From the NCBI GenBank assembly GCA_003222935.1, contig QHXL01000155.1, forward strand, positions 4,776 to 13,680: a DNA stretch of 8,905 nucleotides. Direction: 5' to 3'. The translations under genes were made by a program, and so were the position numbers. Below the pieces are notes generated by a model. The model saw nothing but the letters and a program-made list of their open reading frames with translations. It did no database searches and had not been told where the DNA came from. The stretch is from Acidobacteriota bacterium (lineage in GTDB: Bacteria; Acidobacteriota; Blastocatellia; Pyrinomonadales; Pyrinomonadaceae). This document shows, one piece after another, positions 1-6,454 of this stretch. The number at the start of each line of letters is the position of its first letter. Position 1 is the stretch's first letter.

Positions 1-651
1 TAACTCGCCGCGTCCAACCAATTCTTCCTGCTTCTTGAGATAGCTGTCGAACTTCTCGCTTGCTTTGCGAAGTCCGTAGACAGGCAGCGCAGAGTGGGTC
101 AGCCAGTGTGGGTGTGAACCCAGCAACACTGCATCGAGGCCTGGAAAGGCAGCACCCGCTCTTATTCCGAGCACTAGGGAGACAGAGACGACAGCCGCTT
201 TGCCAGGATTCTCTTTGATCCAATCTCGAGCCTTCAGAAGACCTGATGTCGCGGCAGCTGACGCTCGAGTAAACTTTGCTCCCGAGCCGGCGATTTGCGA
301 TGCGCGGTCGTAATAGTTCTTCGCGTCGCCGAGTACTTCACCAGCTTTTTTGCCGGCGTCGCCCGCAACGTCACGAAACGTCTCGCTTGCTTTCTTAACG
401 CCTCGAACAGTTTCGCTCGCAGCGCGTTTAGCCGCTTCACCAACTTCCTCTTCGTCGCTTAATCGTTCCGCTTCCGCTCGAAGTTTCTCCGCTCCACTTG
501 CCATTGTCTCAGCACCACGCTTGGCCGCCTCGCCAGCGACGCGCGCACCCTCACCCACCAGGTCTGAAATCGCAAACTTCTCGTCCAGCTCTTTAGCCTT
601 GCGGCGTGCCGCCTGTTGCCACTCGTCTAGCTTTTCTTTGTAATCAGACAT
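1..651 (-). CDS. LEA/apolipoprotein-like amphipathic helical protein with a hydrophobic segment (3' end outside window)
   Basis: The reading frame is open from an ATG at 651 down to the window edge, giving 217 residues without a stop. Residues 1-145 are rich in Ala, Lys, Glu and Arg, with loosely repeated units such as GEAAKRGAE and GEAAKRAASE. This pattern is typical of LEA-type, apolipoprotein-like or DUF883/ElaB-like amphipathic helices. A DWIKENPGKAA stretch (about 143-153) leads into a hydrophobic segment (about 152-178), similar in layout to the membrane anchor that ends DUF883 proteins, but here more sequence follows (HPHWLTHSALPVYGLRKASEKF). A good ribosome site, GAGAGG, lies 6-7 bases before the ATG. 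The gene starts 33 bases after the diguanylate cyclase stop on the same strand, so co-transcription is likely. Inference: a membrane-associated stress or envelope protein. Family assignment is tentative because the C-terminus is missing. Confidence 0.75.
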   Translation of the reverse strand, partial: MSDYKEKLDEWQQAARRKAKELDEKFAISDLVGEGARVAGEAAKRGAETMASGAEKLRAEAERLSDEEEVGEAAKRAASETVRGVKKASETFRDVAGDAGKKAGEVLGDAKNYYDRASQIAGSGAKFTRASAAATSGLLKARDWIKENPGKAAVVSVSLVLGIRAGAAFPGLDAVLLGSHPHWLTHSALPVYGLRKASEKFDSYLKKQEELVGRGEL

Positions 652-684
652 CACAACCCTCTCCGAAATAGCGCTTTAGGACCT

Positions 685-1614
685 TTAGCGCTGTACGTCG
701 AATGCGGCGACGGAGTTCAGTTTTGTCAATGTTTGGCCAGCCACTCGGTCGCGTCCACCGCGCTTGGCTTCATATAGCAACCCATCGGCAGCCTTGAGTA
801 TGTCGCTCGCAGTTTGAGCGCTCGACGGGCATTCCGCAACGCCAAAACTCGCGGTTACCTGGGCCCCGGACGGCAACGAAATACTTCGAATCGCGACCCG
901 CAAACGTTCCGCTACCTCCAGTCCACGTTCCAGCGGCGTCTCAACCAGAAGGATTGAAAACTCCTCGCCTCCAAACCTTGCCGCAAGGTCAATTCCACGA
1001 GTTCCTTCGCGTAGAGCTTTGCTGATAAGCCGTATTGCTTCGTCGCCTGCGCCGTGTCCAAACGTGTCGTTCAGTTTCTTAAAATTGTCGATGTCAACCA
1101 TCAGCAAACAGAACGGATGACCCAGTCGCAATGTCCGATTGACTTCACGTTCGAGCTGACGTTCGAATCTCCGGCGATTTGCCAGACCGGTCAGGTGATC
1201 GGTAAAAGCAGCTTCCTCACAAACGTCGAGATAGGCTTTGAACTCAAGCAGCGTTCGAGTGCGCGAGAGCAGTAGATCGAGATCAGAAGGATCTGTGATG
1301 TAACCAAGGGCACCGACTTCGGAGGCTCGCCGCAGATCTTCGACGCGGCGTCCGGCAGCCGTTTGCATGATCACTGGAATAAACTTCGTTTGCGGGTTTG
1401 CACGAATGCGCTGGGCCAATTCATAGCCATTCATGCGGGGCATCATAACGTCCGTTATGACCAGGTCAGGTTGGTACGATTCTATGGCAGCGAGCGCTTC
1501 TTCGCCGTCCATAGCCGTGGTTACCTGGTAGCCGGCCAGACTTAAAGCGGCCTCCAAAAGGTGCAATTTATCCAGGTTATCATCAACTACAAGAATGTTT
1601 CGTTTAGACTCCAT
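685..1614 (-). CDS. Response-regulator diguanylate cyclase (REC-GGDEF)
   Basis: Predicted cytoplasmic enzyme making cyclic di-GMP from two GTP, 309 residues. The receiver domain (about 5-125) has the acidic pair D11/D12, the phospho-acceptor D55 in LVITDVMMP and the switch Thr T85. The conserved Lys that normally sits before Pro in the KP motif is Asp108 here (YITDP). The GGDEF domain (about 135-292) begins with DHLTGLANRR and carries the metal-binding VDIDNFK (D174) and the active-site GGEEF at 215-219. An inhibitory RxxD site (R206, D209) lies exactly five residues before GGEEF, so product feedback inhibition is expected. The architecture matches a single-receiver PleD-type protein. The ATG at 1614 gives a standard receiver N-terminus, but I see no clear Shine-Dalgarno site before it. 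It is divergent from a Crp/Fnr regulator and upstream of the helical protein gene. Enzymatic activity is very likely; phosphorylation-dependent control is less certain given the Lys loss. Confidence 0.95.
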   Translation of the reverse strand: MESKRNILVVDDNLDKLHLLEAALSLAGYQVTTAMDGEEALAAIESYQPDLVITDVMMPRMNGYELAQRIRANPQTKFIPVIMQTAAGRRVEDLRRASEVGALGYITDPSDLDLLLSRTRTLLEFKAYLDVCEEAAFTDHLTGLANRRRFERQLEREVNRTLRLGHPFCLLMVDIDNFKKLNDTFGHGAGDEAIRLISKALREGTRGIDLAARFGGEEFSILLVETPLERGLEVAERLRVAIRSISLPSGAQVTASFGVAECPSSAQTASDILKAADGLLYEAKRGGRDRVAGQTLTKLNSVAAFDVQR

Positions 1615-1894
1615 AACTATAGAAAGTTGGACCGTGTTTGTTCTTGCACCCCTTTTGGCTTCATGCTACAGTTCGGCAATTCGGTTAAATGTTTTTGTGC
1701 CGGCACTCGCCCAAGCATTGAGTCAATTTCAAAATCGCCGAAAGAGACAGCCCGGTCGAAGATCACCGGGGTTTCCTTACCAAATTTACAGGCTAACGCA
1801 CCCGCTTTTGGGGACCACCTTGGATACGAGCAGTCACGCGTTAAGAACCGATTCCATTGAGTAACTATGACTTCGCCCGTAAAGGGAAAGGCTA
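1615..1894. promoter_or_regulatory. Divergent intergenic region between the diguanylate cyclase and Crp/Fnr genes
   Basis: These 280 bases separate two divergently transcribed genes and must hold both promoters. I find no convincing -35/-10 pair for either. A perfect 10-base palindrome, GTGCCGGCAC, lies at 1697-1706 and could be an operator. Potential stem-loops occupy 1740-1811 (listed separately). A direct repeat TTCGG-CAA-TTCGG sits at about 1672-1684. No canonical Crp or Fnr palindrome (TGTGA-N6-TCACA or TTGAT-N4-ATCAA) is seen. Open frames cross the region on both strands but look non-coding. Confidence 0.5.
1740..1811 (+). other. Candidate structured RNA or DNA element: two adjacent stem-loops
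   Basis: Stem A pairs CCCGGT (1751-1756) with ACCGGG (1765-1770) around an 8-base loop, and can extend outward through an internal loop by pairing GAAA (1740-1743) with TTTC (1772-1775). Stem B pairs CCAAA (1780-1784) with TTTGG (1807-1811). There is no T-run after either stem, so this is not an intrinsic terminator. If transcribed rightward it would lie in the leader of the Crp/Fnr gene; if leftward, in the leader of the diguanylate cyclase. It lacks the conserved sequence blocks of the c-di-GMP-I riboswitch, so I do not assign a class. The pairing was worked out by eye only. Confidence 0.25.
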
Positions 1895-2614
1895 ATGAAA
1901 GTCGTGCAGGATCATAAGCGCGCGCGCGATCTGACTTCCGCTGACCGCGCAGAAATAATCCGTCAACTCGACTTTGGTTCTTCATTGAAGGACACGCTCG
2001 TCCAGGAACTTGCGAACAGCTCAGTTGTGCTTGATTTTCGTCGCCGCCGCTTTGTTTACCGCGCCGGCGAACCGGCTGACTGTTTGTACGCAATTATTCG
2101 TGGTCGAGTTAAGCTCTGCCGTATAGAAAATGATACCGGTCGAGAAGCTGTCATCGACATCCTTCCAGAAGGCTCTCTTTTTGGGGAGTCGGCCCTTTAT
2201 TCTGCTGCGGGGCAACGCGCGAATTCCGCAATAGCTTATGAAAACTCCAGGCTCCTGCGCATTCACGTGGCAGATTTCAAACGGGGGATGGCTGAGGAGG
2301 ACCTACTTCATGATTACACTTTCCGTTTGATCGGTCAACGCCTTGAACATGCAGAGCGTCGTTTAGCCGACTTTGCTCTCAACGCAATTCCTGCTCGTCT
2401 CGACAGACTACTTGCTGAGTTTTCAGATCGTTACGGCGTGTCCGAAGCCGAAGGCGTGCTAATTGATATCCCACTTCCTCATCGGGAAATCGCCTCAATT
2501 GTGGGATCGACCCGCGAAAGTGTAACGGTCCGCTTGAATGCCATGCGTCGCGAGGGTACGATCGAATTCGTAAACCGACGAATTTTGATCAAGCGGCCAG
2601 CGTCTTTGGTGTAA
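1895..2614 (+). CDS. Crp/Fnr-family transcriptional regulator
   Basis: A 239-residue DNA-binding regulator. Residues about 40-130 form a cyclic-nucleotide-binding-type beta roll (FVYRAGEPADCLYAIIRGRVKL, then GSLFGESALY). A dimerisation helix follows at about 135-165. The C-terminal winged helix carries the recognition segment PLPHREIASIVGSTRESVTVRLNAM (about 193-217), which matches the HTH_Crp pattern including the TRESVTR-type helix. The phosphate-contact pair is not the RS of true cAMP receptors: the sequence reads GQRANSAIA. The cysteines at 63 and 75 do not form an Fnr-type N-terminal iron-sulphur cluster, so the ligand is unknown. The ATG is preceded by AGGGAAAGG, a purine-rich ribosome site. 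The gene opens a plus-strand run with yacG 30 bases downstream and is divergent from the diguanylate cyclase. Regulation of that neighbour is plausible but unproven. Confidence 0.93.
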   Translation: MKVVQDHKRARDLTSADRAEIIRQLDFGSSLKDTLVQELANSSVVLDFRRRRFVYRAGEPADCLYAIIRGRVKLCRIENDTGREAVIDILPEGSLFGESALYSAAGQRANSAIAYENSRLLRIHVADFKRGMAEEDLLHDYTFRLIGQRLEHAERRLADFALNAIPARLDRLLAEFSDRYGVSEAEGVLIDIPLPHREIASIVGSTRESVTVRLNAMRREGTIEFVNRRILIKRPASLV

Positions 2615-2644
2615 GTACGCTCGCCGGGTAAACCTCGAGATCCA

Positions 2645-2836
2645 ATGAAATGCCCTACCTGCGGTAAATCCATAGAGTGGAAAGACAATCCGTTTCGTCC
2701 GTTCTGCTCCGAGCGATGTCAACTCATCGATCTCGGACACTGGGTCGATGGCGACTACAGTGTTCCGGGTGAATTACTTCCGGAAGATCAAGCTGAAAAA
2801 CTTCCGACGGCCGACGACCATTACGATGAAGACTAA
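2645..2836 (+). CDS. yacG: DNA gyrase inhibitor / zinc-binding protein YacG
   Basis: A 63-residue protein with the full YacG signature: MKCPTCGK at the start, then [21 protein letters not shown]. The four zinc ligands are C3, C6, C21 and C25 (spacing CX2C-X14-CX3C), and the acidic C-terminus is also typical. In Escherichia coli, YacG binds one zinc ion and inhibits DNA gyrase by binding GyrB. The usual proteobacterial partner coaE is absent here; instead the gene lies between a Crp/Fnr regulator and a thioredoxin-like lipoprotein. Its final codons overlap the next start by 11 bases, which suggests translational coupling. The ribosome site is weak (CGAGA, about 5 bases before the ATG). The length is normal for the family. 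Confidence 0.93.
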   Translation: MKCPTCGKSIEWKDNPFRPFCSERCQLIDLGHWVDGDYSVPGELLPEDQAEKLPTADDHYDED

Positions 2837-3425
2837 ACTCAGGACGAGTTGGCGATCGGTCTTTTGTCTGGCGAGTGTGCTTTTGTTCTCCGGTTGTAAC
2901 AGTGTGCCTGACAAACGGAGATCATCTGCAGGCAATACACCGGTGGCCACGGCCCCTCCACGCACGGCTCTGCCCATGCCTCCGTTGTCAGGTAAGTCGC
3001 TCGAGAATATGGGCTGGAGCTTGAGCGACGGGAGTCGGAATGCATTCGCCGAATTCAAGGGAAAGGTTTTAGTACTCGATTTCTATGCGACCTGGTGTAT
3101 GCCCTGCCGTGAAAGTGTCCCGCACTTGATAGATCTACAACGTCGTTACGAGAACGATGTAAAAGTTATTGGACTGAACGTAGGTGGACCAGATGATATT
3201 GAACGGGTGCCTGAATTTAGTCGAGAGATGAAGATTCAGTACCCACTCGGGGTTCCCGACAACGACTTAGCCAACCTGTTGCTGGCGGATGTTGATGCTA
3301 TTCCGCAAACCTTCGTGTTTGATCGTAATGGCAAACTGGCCCAACGATTTGTTGGTTTCGATTCCAGCACGGGTGAGCAGATAGATCGCGCAGTTGCGGC
3401 CGCGCTTAATTCAACTGCTGATTGA
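2826..3425 (+). CDS. TlpA/ResA-like thioredoxin-fold lipoprotein
   Basis: The start is placed at the ATG at 2826, not at the upstream in-frame start at 2748, because the 2826 start gives a proper lipoprotein signal peptide: [10 protein letters not shown], a hydrophobic stretch, then LLFSGC with Cys24 as the likely lipidated residue. The mature part has a Pro/Ala/Ser-rich linker (about 27-55), then a TlpA-like thioredoxin fold (about 56-195). It contains the redox motif WCMPC (C91, C94) after VLVLDFYAT and the cis-Pro motif AIPQTF (P160). Members of this family act outside the cytoplasm, anchored in a membrane, mostly as thiol reductants (for example in cytochrome c maturation). The 199-residue length is normal. 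The start overlaps the end of yacG by 11 bases and no Shine-Dalgarno site is visible, so translation probably depends on coupling. The specific redox partner is unknown. Confidence 0.9.
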   Translation: MKTKLRTSWRSVFCLASVLLFSGCNSVPDKRRSSAGNTPVATAPPRTALPMPPLSGKSLENMGWSLSDGSRNAFAEFKGKVLVLDFYATWCMPCRESVPHLIDLQRRYENDVKVIGLNVGGPDDIERVPEFSREMKIQYPLGVPDNDLANLLLADVDAIPQTFVFDRNGKLAQRFVGFDSSTGEQIDRAVAAALNSTAD

Positions 3426-3461
3426 CAGTAACTTACGGTCTACGCGACTTGGAGCTCCCAA

Positions 3462-4262
3462 ATGATCCGAGAAAAACTGATCGAGAAAAGAATCGGCGAG
3501 ACCACCTCATTCCGCTGGCGCAGTTCAGAGGTTTCACGAATTGAGGGACTCAGTGACGCAGTCTTCGGGTTCGCAATAACGCTTCTCGTTGTATCGCTTG
3601 AGGTGCCGAAGACTTTTAATGAACTGGCGATTGCGATGAGCGGTTTCGGCGCGTTTGCTATCAGTTTTGCACTACTGTTTCTCGTTTGGTACAACCAGCA
3701 TAAGTTCTTTCGTCGATATGGACTGCAAGATCTCGTCACGATTGTCTTAAATGCAATCTTACTGTTTGTTGTGTTGTTCTACGTCTATCCTTTGAAGTTC
3801 CTGTTCACGTTTCTGGTCAGCAGATTCACGGGCGGCCATGGTGAAATACGTCTACCAAATGGCAACATCGAATCAATGCTGGAAAACGACGGTCAGATGG
3901 GAAGCTTGATGCTGATCTTCGGCGTCGGCTATCTGGCAATCTTCATGATTTTTGTTCTCTTACACATTCATGCTTATCGTCGCAGGGAACAACTTCAACT
4001 CAATAGACTCGAAGTTTTCGACACCATCAGCAGCATTCAGGAAAGTGGGCTGAATTGCGTTATCGCGCTTCTATCCATCGCTCTCGTGTGGTTTGGAGGC
4101 GCCAGGCTGGCAGGCGTTAGCGGTATGGCATATATGCTCACCGGCATTGTCATGGCCCTGCATGGATTCTTCATGGGCGCACGACGAAGACGAATGGAGA
4201 AAGAATTTGCTTCGCAGTTTTCTGAGCCCGTTTATCAACCGGCGCCTGAGTTACAAAGTTAA
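3462..4262 (+). CDS. TMEM175-family (DUF1211) integral membrane protein, putative cation channel
   Basis: A 266-residue protein with about six predicted membrane segments: roughly 30-47, 60-78, 92-118, 148-170, 197-214 and 220-240. The first carries RIEGLSDAVFGFAITLLVV (R26 to V44), the TMEM175/DUF1211 signature in which R and the SD pair are conserved. The second holds LVWYNQHKFF (W76, H80), matching the family's W-x-H-type motif. Bacterial TMEM175 proteins are potassium-permeable channels that assemble as tetramers. The family usually has FSD at the first helix, whereas this protein has LSD at 30-32. A loop of about 25 residues (122-147) between helices 3 and 4 is hydrophilic. GGAG, seven bases before the ATG, is a good ribosome site. 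The gene sits 36 bases after the thioredoxin lipoprotein and 42 before pyruvate kinase. Channel function is inferred from the family. Confidence 0.85.
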   Translation: MIREKLIEKRIGETTSFRWRSSEVSRIEGLSDAVFGFAITLLVVSLEVPKTFNELAIAMSGFGAFAISFALLFLVWYNQHKFFRRYGLQDLVTIVLNAILLFVVLFYVYPLKFLFTFLVSRFTGGHGEIRLPNGNIESMLENDGQMGSLMLIFGVGYLAIFMIFVLLHIHAYRRREQLQLNRLEVFDTISSIQESGLNCVIALLSIALVWFGGARLAGVSGMAYMLTGIVMALHGFFMGARRRRMEKEFASQFSEPVYQPAPELQS

Positions 4263-4292
4263 GCACTAAATCTTCAAACTGAATTACGATCG

Positions 4293-4298
4293 GTAGGA
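4293..4298 (+). promoter_or_regulatory. Ribosome binding site deciding the TTG start of pyruvate kinase
   Basis: GTAGGA ends six bases before the TTG at 4305. No ATG or GTG lies in frame between the previous gene's stop and this position. The downstream protein begins RKAKILITLGPAS, exactly where pyruvate kinases begin. The three together support TTG as the true start. Confidence 0.65.
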
Positions 4299-4304
4299 CT
4301 TGAT

Positions 4305-5744
4305 TTGAGAAAAGCAAAGATACTAATCACCCTTGGACCAGCATCACGCACGCCTGAAGTTATCGAACAACTTCTCGCTGCCGGCGCCAACGGCGTTCGC
4401 ATCAACATGTCGCACGGAACTCACGAGGAGAAGGCGGCAGACATTGAACTCGCGCGTGCCGCAGCCAAAAAACTCGGTCACTCTCTCGCGGTACTTGTCG
4501 ATCTCTCCGGTCCAAAAATCCGCACGAGCAAGTTGAAAGATGGGCTACCTGTCAAACTCGAACGCGGCGCGGTCTTCATACTGACGACACAGACCATCGA
4601 AGGTGATGAAAACCGTGTTTCGACCAACTACCCGGATCTTCCTCGAGTTGTTCAGCCTGGCACTCGTCTCCTCTTAGACGACGGAGCAATTGCCCTGTTG
4701 GTTGAGAGTACGACTGACACTGATGTGACTTGCCGAGTGATTGACGGCGGGATGCTAGGTGAACGCAAGGGCATCAATCTCCCGGGTGTTTCATTACCTA
4801 TCGACTCGCTGACAGAAAAAGATAAAGTCGACTTGAAATGGGCCGTGGCCCAGAATGCGGATTACATCGCTCTCTCGTTCGTTCGCAGTGCCAACGACTG
4901 CGAAAGAGCGAAGCAAATGATCAATGAAGCGGGGGGCCGCGCACCGTTAGTAGCAAAAATTGAAAAGGCCGAGGCAATCGCTCACCTCGATGAGATCATA
5001 GAAGCCGCCGACGGAATCATGGTGGCACGTGGAGATCTTGGCGTCGAAACAAGCGTTGAACTCGTGCCGGTTTATCAAAAACAGATCATCGAAAAATCCA
5101 TTAAGGCCGGAAAGATGGTCATCACCGCCACGCAGATGTTGGGGTCTATGGTGACCAATCCTCGACCCACTCGCGCGGAGGCATCTGACGTAGCTAACGC
5201 AGTCTGGGATGGCAGCGATTGCGTGATGCTTTCAAATGAAACCGCTGCCGGCGCGCATCCAATTGCCGCAGTCGCAACCATGTCGCGCATCATTGAATCG
5301 GCCGAGAGTGGTCGCCACAAGCCGGAGAACCCTACCAAGTGGGCCGGCGTACAATCCGGACGCGTAAGTCGCGCGCTGTGTGAGGCGGCTGCCTATGCTG
5401 CCGAGGAGATGGGAATAGCAGTGACTGCTGTGTTTACTGCCTCAGGATTGATGGCCCGACGATTATCAACACTCCGAGTCGATCAGCGAATCATCGCTTT
5501 GACTCATAAGCCCGAGGTGCTCTGCGAGTTGGCCCTCATCTGGGGCGTTGAGCCGCTCCTCACGAAGAATGCAACATCCACTGAAGAGATGCTCAGTACG
5601 GGCCAGGAAACGTTGCTCAAGGCAGGCGTCGTTGAAAAGGGCGATATGATAGTGGTGATGGCAGGTCGTCTCTCGGGACTCGGTCTATCCAGTTCAGTGA
5701 CAATCTTCACTATCGCCGGAGACCTGGGTCCAACACGCCAGTGA
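4305..5744 (+). CDS. pyk: Pyruvate kinase
   Basis: A 479-residue glycolytic enzyme converting phosphoenolpyruvate and ADP to pyruvate and ATP in the cytoplasm. Visible active-site elements are GVRINMSHG (R32, N34, S36), VDLSGPKIRT (D66, R73), the catalytic Lys in LVAKIEKAEAI (K218) with metal ligand E220, and VARGDLGVE (D244). They are followed by ATQMLGSM and NPRPTRAEASDVANAVWDGSD. Two positions differ from the commonest forms: ATQMLGSM has Gly where Glu or Asp is usual, and the later motif reads LSNETAAGAHP, an Asn variant also known in other bacterial enzymes. The C-terminal regulatory-type domain (about 355-475) is present, with no extra PEP-utiliser domain. A Glu at 102 aligns plausibly with the residue linked to potassium dependence, but this alignment is by eye. 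TTG start with AGGA upstream. The stop overlaps the next gene's GTG by four bases. Confidence 0.97.
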   Translation: MRKAKILITLGPASRTPEVIEQLLAAGANGVRINMSHGTHEEKAADIELARAAAKKLGHSLAVLVDLSGPKIRTSKLKDGLPVKLERGAVFILTTQTIEGDENRVSTNYPDLPRVVQPGTRLLLDDGAIALLVESTTDTDVTCRVIDGGMLGERKGINLPGVSLPIDSLTEKDKVDLKWAVAQNADYIALSFVRSANDCERAKQMINEAGGRAPLVAKIEKAEAIAHLDEIIEAADGIMVARGDLGVETSVELVPVYQKQIIEKSIKAGKMVITATQMLGSMVTNPRPTRAEASDVANAVWDGSDCVMLSNETAAGAHPIAAVATMSRIIESAESGRHKPENPTKWAGVQSGRVSRALCEAAAYAAEEMGIAVTAVFTASGLMARRLSTLRVDQRIIALTHKPEVLCELALIWGVEPLLTKNATSTEEMLSTGQETLLKAGVVEKGDMIVVMAGRLSGLGLSSSVTIFTIAGDLGPTRQ

Positions 5745-6421
5745 GTTTTCGGATCGACATGTCGGCGGGTGAGTTATTTGATCTCGTCAGACCCGTCGTC
5801 ACTATCATCTCAGCTCTTGTCGCAACATGGGTCCTCGCGTCTGTCCGCAGGCGTTTCCCACTCTATGTGGCTATCCTTGTTGCGGTCGTTACCTTCCTCT
5901 TCCCCTTGATCGTGTTTCCGCTGTATCTCGCAGTATTGCTGTTATGGCGTCGACCAAAGTATGAGTTAGTAAGATGGCGATTTGTGATCCCACTCGTCTT
6001 CCTGGCTGGGACCGTGGGGACAATTGCAATCTACAAGTACATCGACGATCGCCGGGTTGATTCCTATCTTTCACGCGCCACGATGAAAAGGGTTGCCCAC
6101 GATCCTGCCGCCGCCATTGGTGAGTATCAACGTGCACTCGAGATAGAAGAAAGTCCACACACACGCAAACTTCTTGCGAACACACTTGAAGAGGCGGGTT
6201 TATTTGGTGAAGCGATAATTGAGTTTCGCAAAGCGGAACAAGGAGGCGAGTCGGACGACTCAATACCTTTTCGCCTGGCCCTACTCCTGGAACGAAAGAA
6301 TCAGAAAAAAGAATCTATTGTGGAGTACAAGAAATTTTTAGGTAGCAAGACTTGCAAAGAACTCGATTATCGCTGTGAGGTTGCGCGTCAGAGAATTGAA
6401 GATTCGGAAATAACGAAATAG
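5741..6421 (+). CDS. Membrane-anchored TPR-like protein
   Basis: A 226-residue protein without a recognised family name. The N-terminal third is hydrophobic, with about three to four membrane segments (roughly 17-35, 40-69 as a hairpin or long segment, and 80-98). It is followed by a soluble region from about 103. That region holds helix-turn-helix repeats of TPR type: DPAAAIGEYQRALEIEESPH, then LANTLEEAGLFGEAIIEFRKAEQG and LALLLERKNQKKESIVEYKKFL. The Ala/Gly/Tyr spacing fits about three repeats. TPR domains bind other proteins, so this may be a membrane scaffold. The GTG at 5741 overlaps the pyruvate kinase stop (GTGA), which suggests translational coupling. An in-frame ATG at 5759 with GGA five bases upstream is a reasonable alternative start. 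The partner is unknown. Confidence 0.75.
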   Translation: MSFRIDMSAGELFDLVRPVVTIISALVATWVLASVRRRFPLYVAILVAVVTFLFPLIVFPLYLAVLLLWRRPKYELVRWRFVIPLVFLAGTVGTIAIYKYIDDRRVDSYLSRATMKRVAHDPAAAIGEYQRALEIEESPHTRKLLANTLEEAGLFGEAIIEFRKAEQGGESDDSIPFRLALLLERKNQKKESIVEYKKFLGSKTCKELDYRCEVARQRIEDSEITK

Positions 6422-6454
6422 ACACCGGGAATGCCTCAGTGAGAATTTAATTGG

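Noticed and set aside
350..643. 97-codon plus-strand frame rich in Ser and Ala
   Set aside because: It is antisense to the charged repetitive helical protein; its low-complexity composition mirrors the repeats on the other strand.
1740..1811. c-di-GMP-I (GEMM) or cobalamin riboswitch
   Set aside because: Neither set of conserved sequence blocks is present. Only a general stem-loop resemblance remains, so it is kept as an unnamed structure.
1561..1864. Plus-strand frames crossing the divergent region
   Set aside because: They overlap the 5' end of the cyclase gene antisense, have no domain pattern and no ribosome site; being open here is not evidence of coding.
1617..2093. Minus-strand frame of 158 codons running up to the diguanylate cyclase
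   Set aside because: It overlaps the Crp/Fnr gene antisense over about 200 bases, has no recognisable motif or ribosome site, and its composition looks like a shadow frame.
2748..2825. Longer N-terminus for the thioredoxin-like lipoprotein
   Set aside because: It adds 26 basic residues ahead of a good lipoprotein signal peptide and overlaps most of the second half of yacG; the ATG at 2826 fits much better.
5889..6263. 124-codon minus-strand frame inside the membrane TPR gene
   Set aside because: The plus-strand frame has coherent membrane segments and TPR-like repeats and overlaps pyk properly; the antisense frame has no recognisable feature.
6422..6454. Terminator between the convergent TPR and radical SAM genes
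   Set aside because: No stable stem followed by a T-run is visible in this 33-base gap; only a short CTCA/TGAG repeat with no usable loop.
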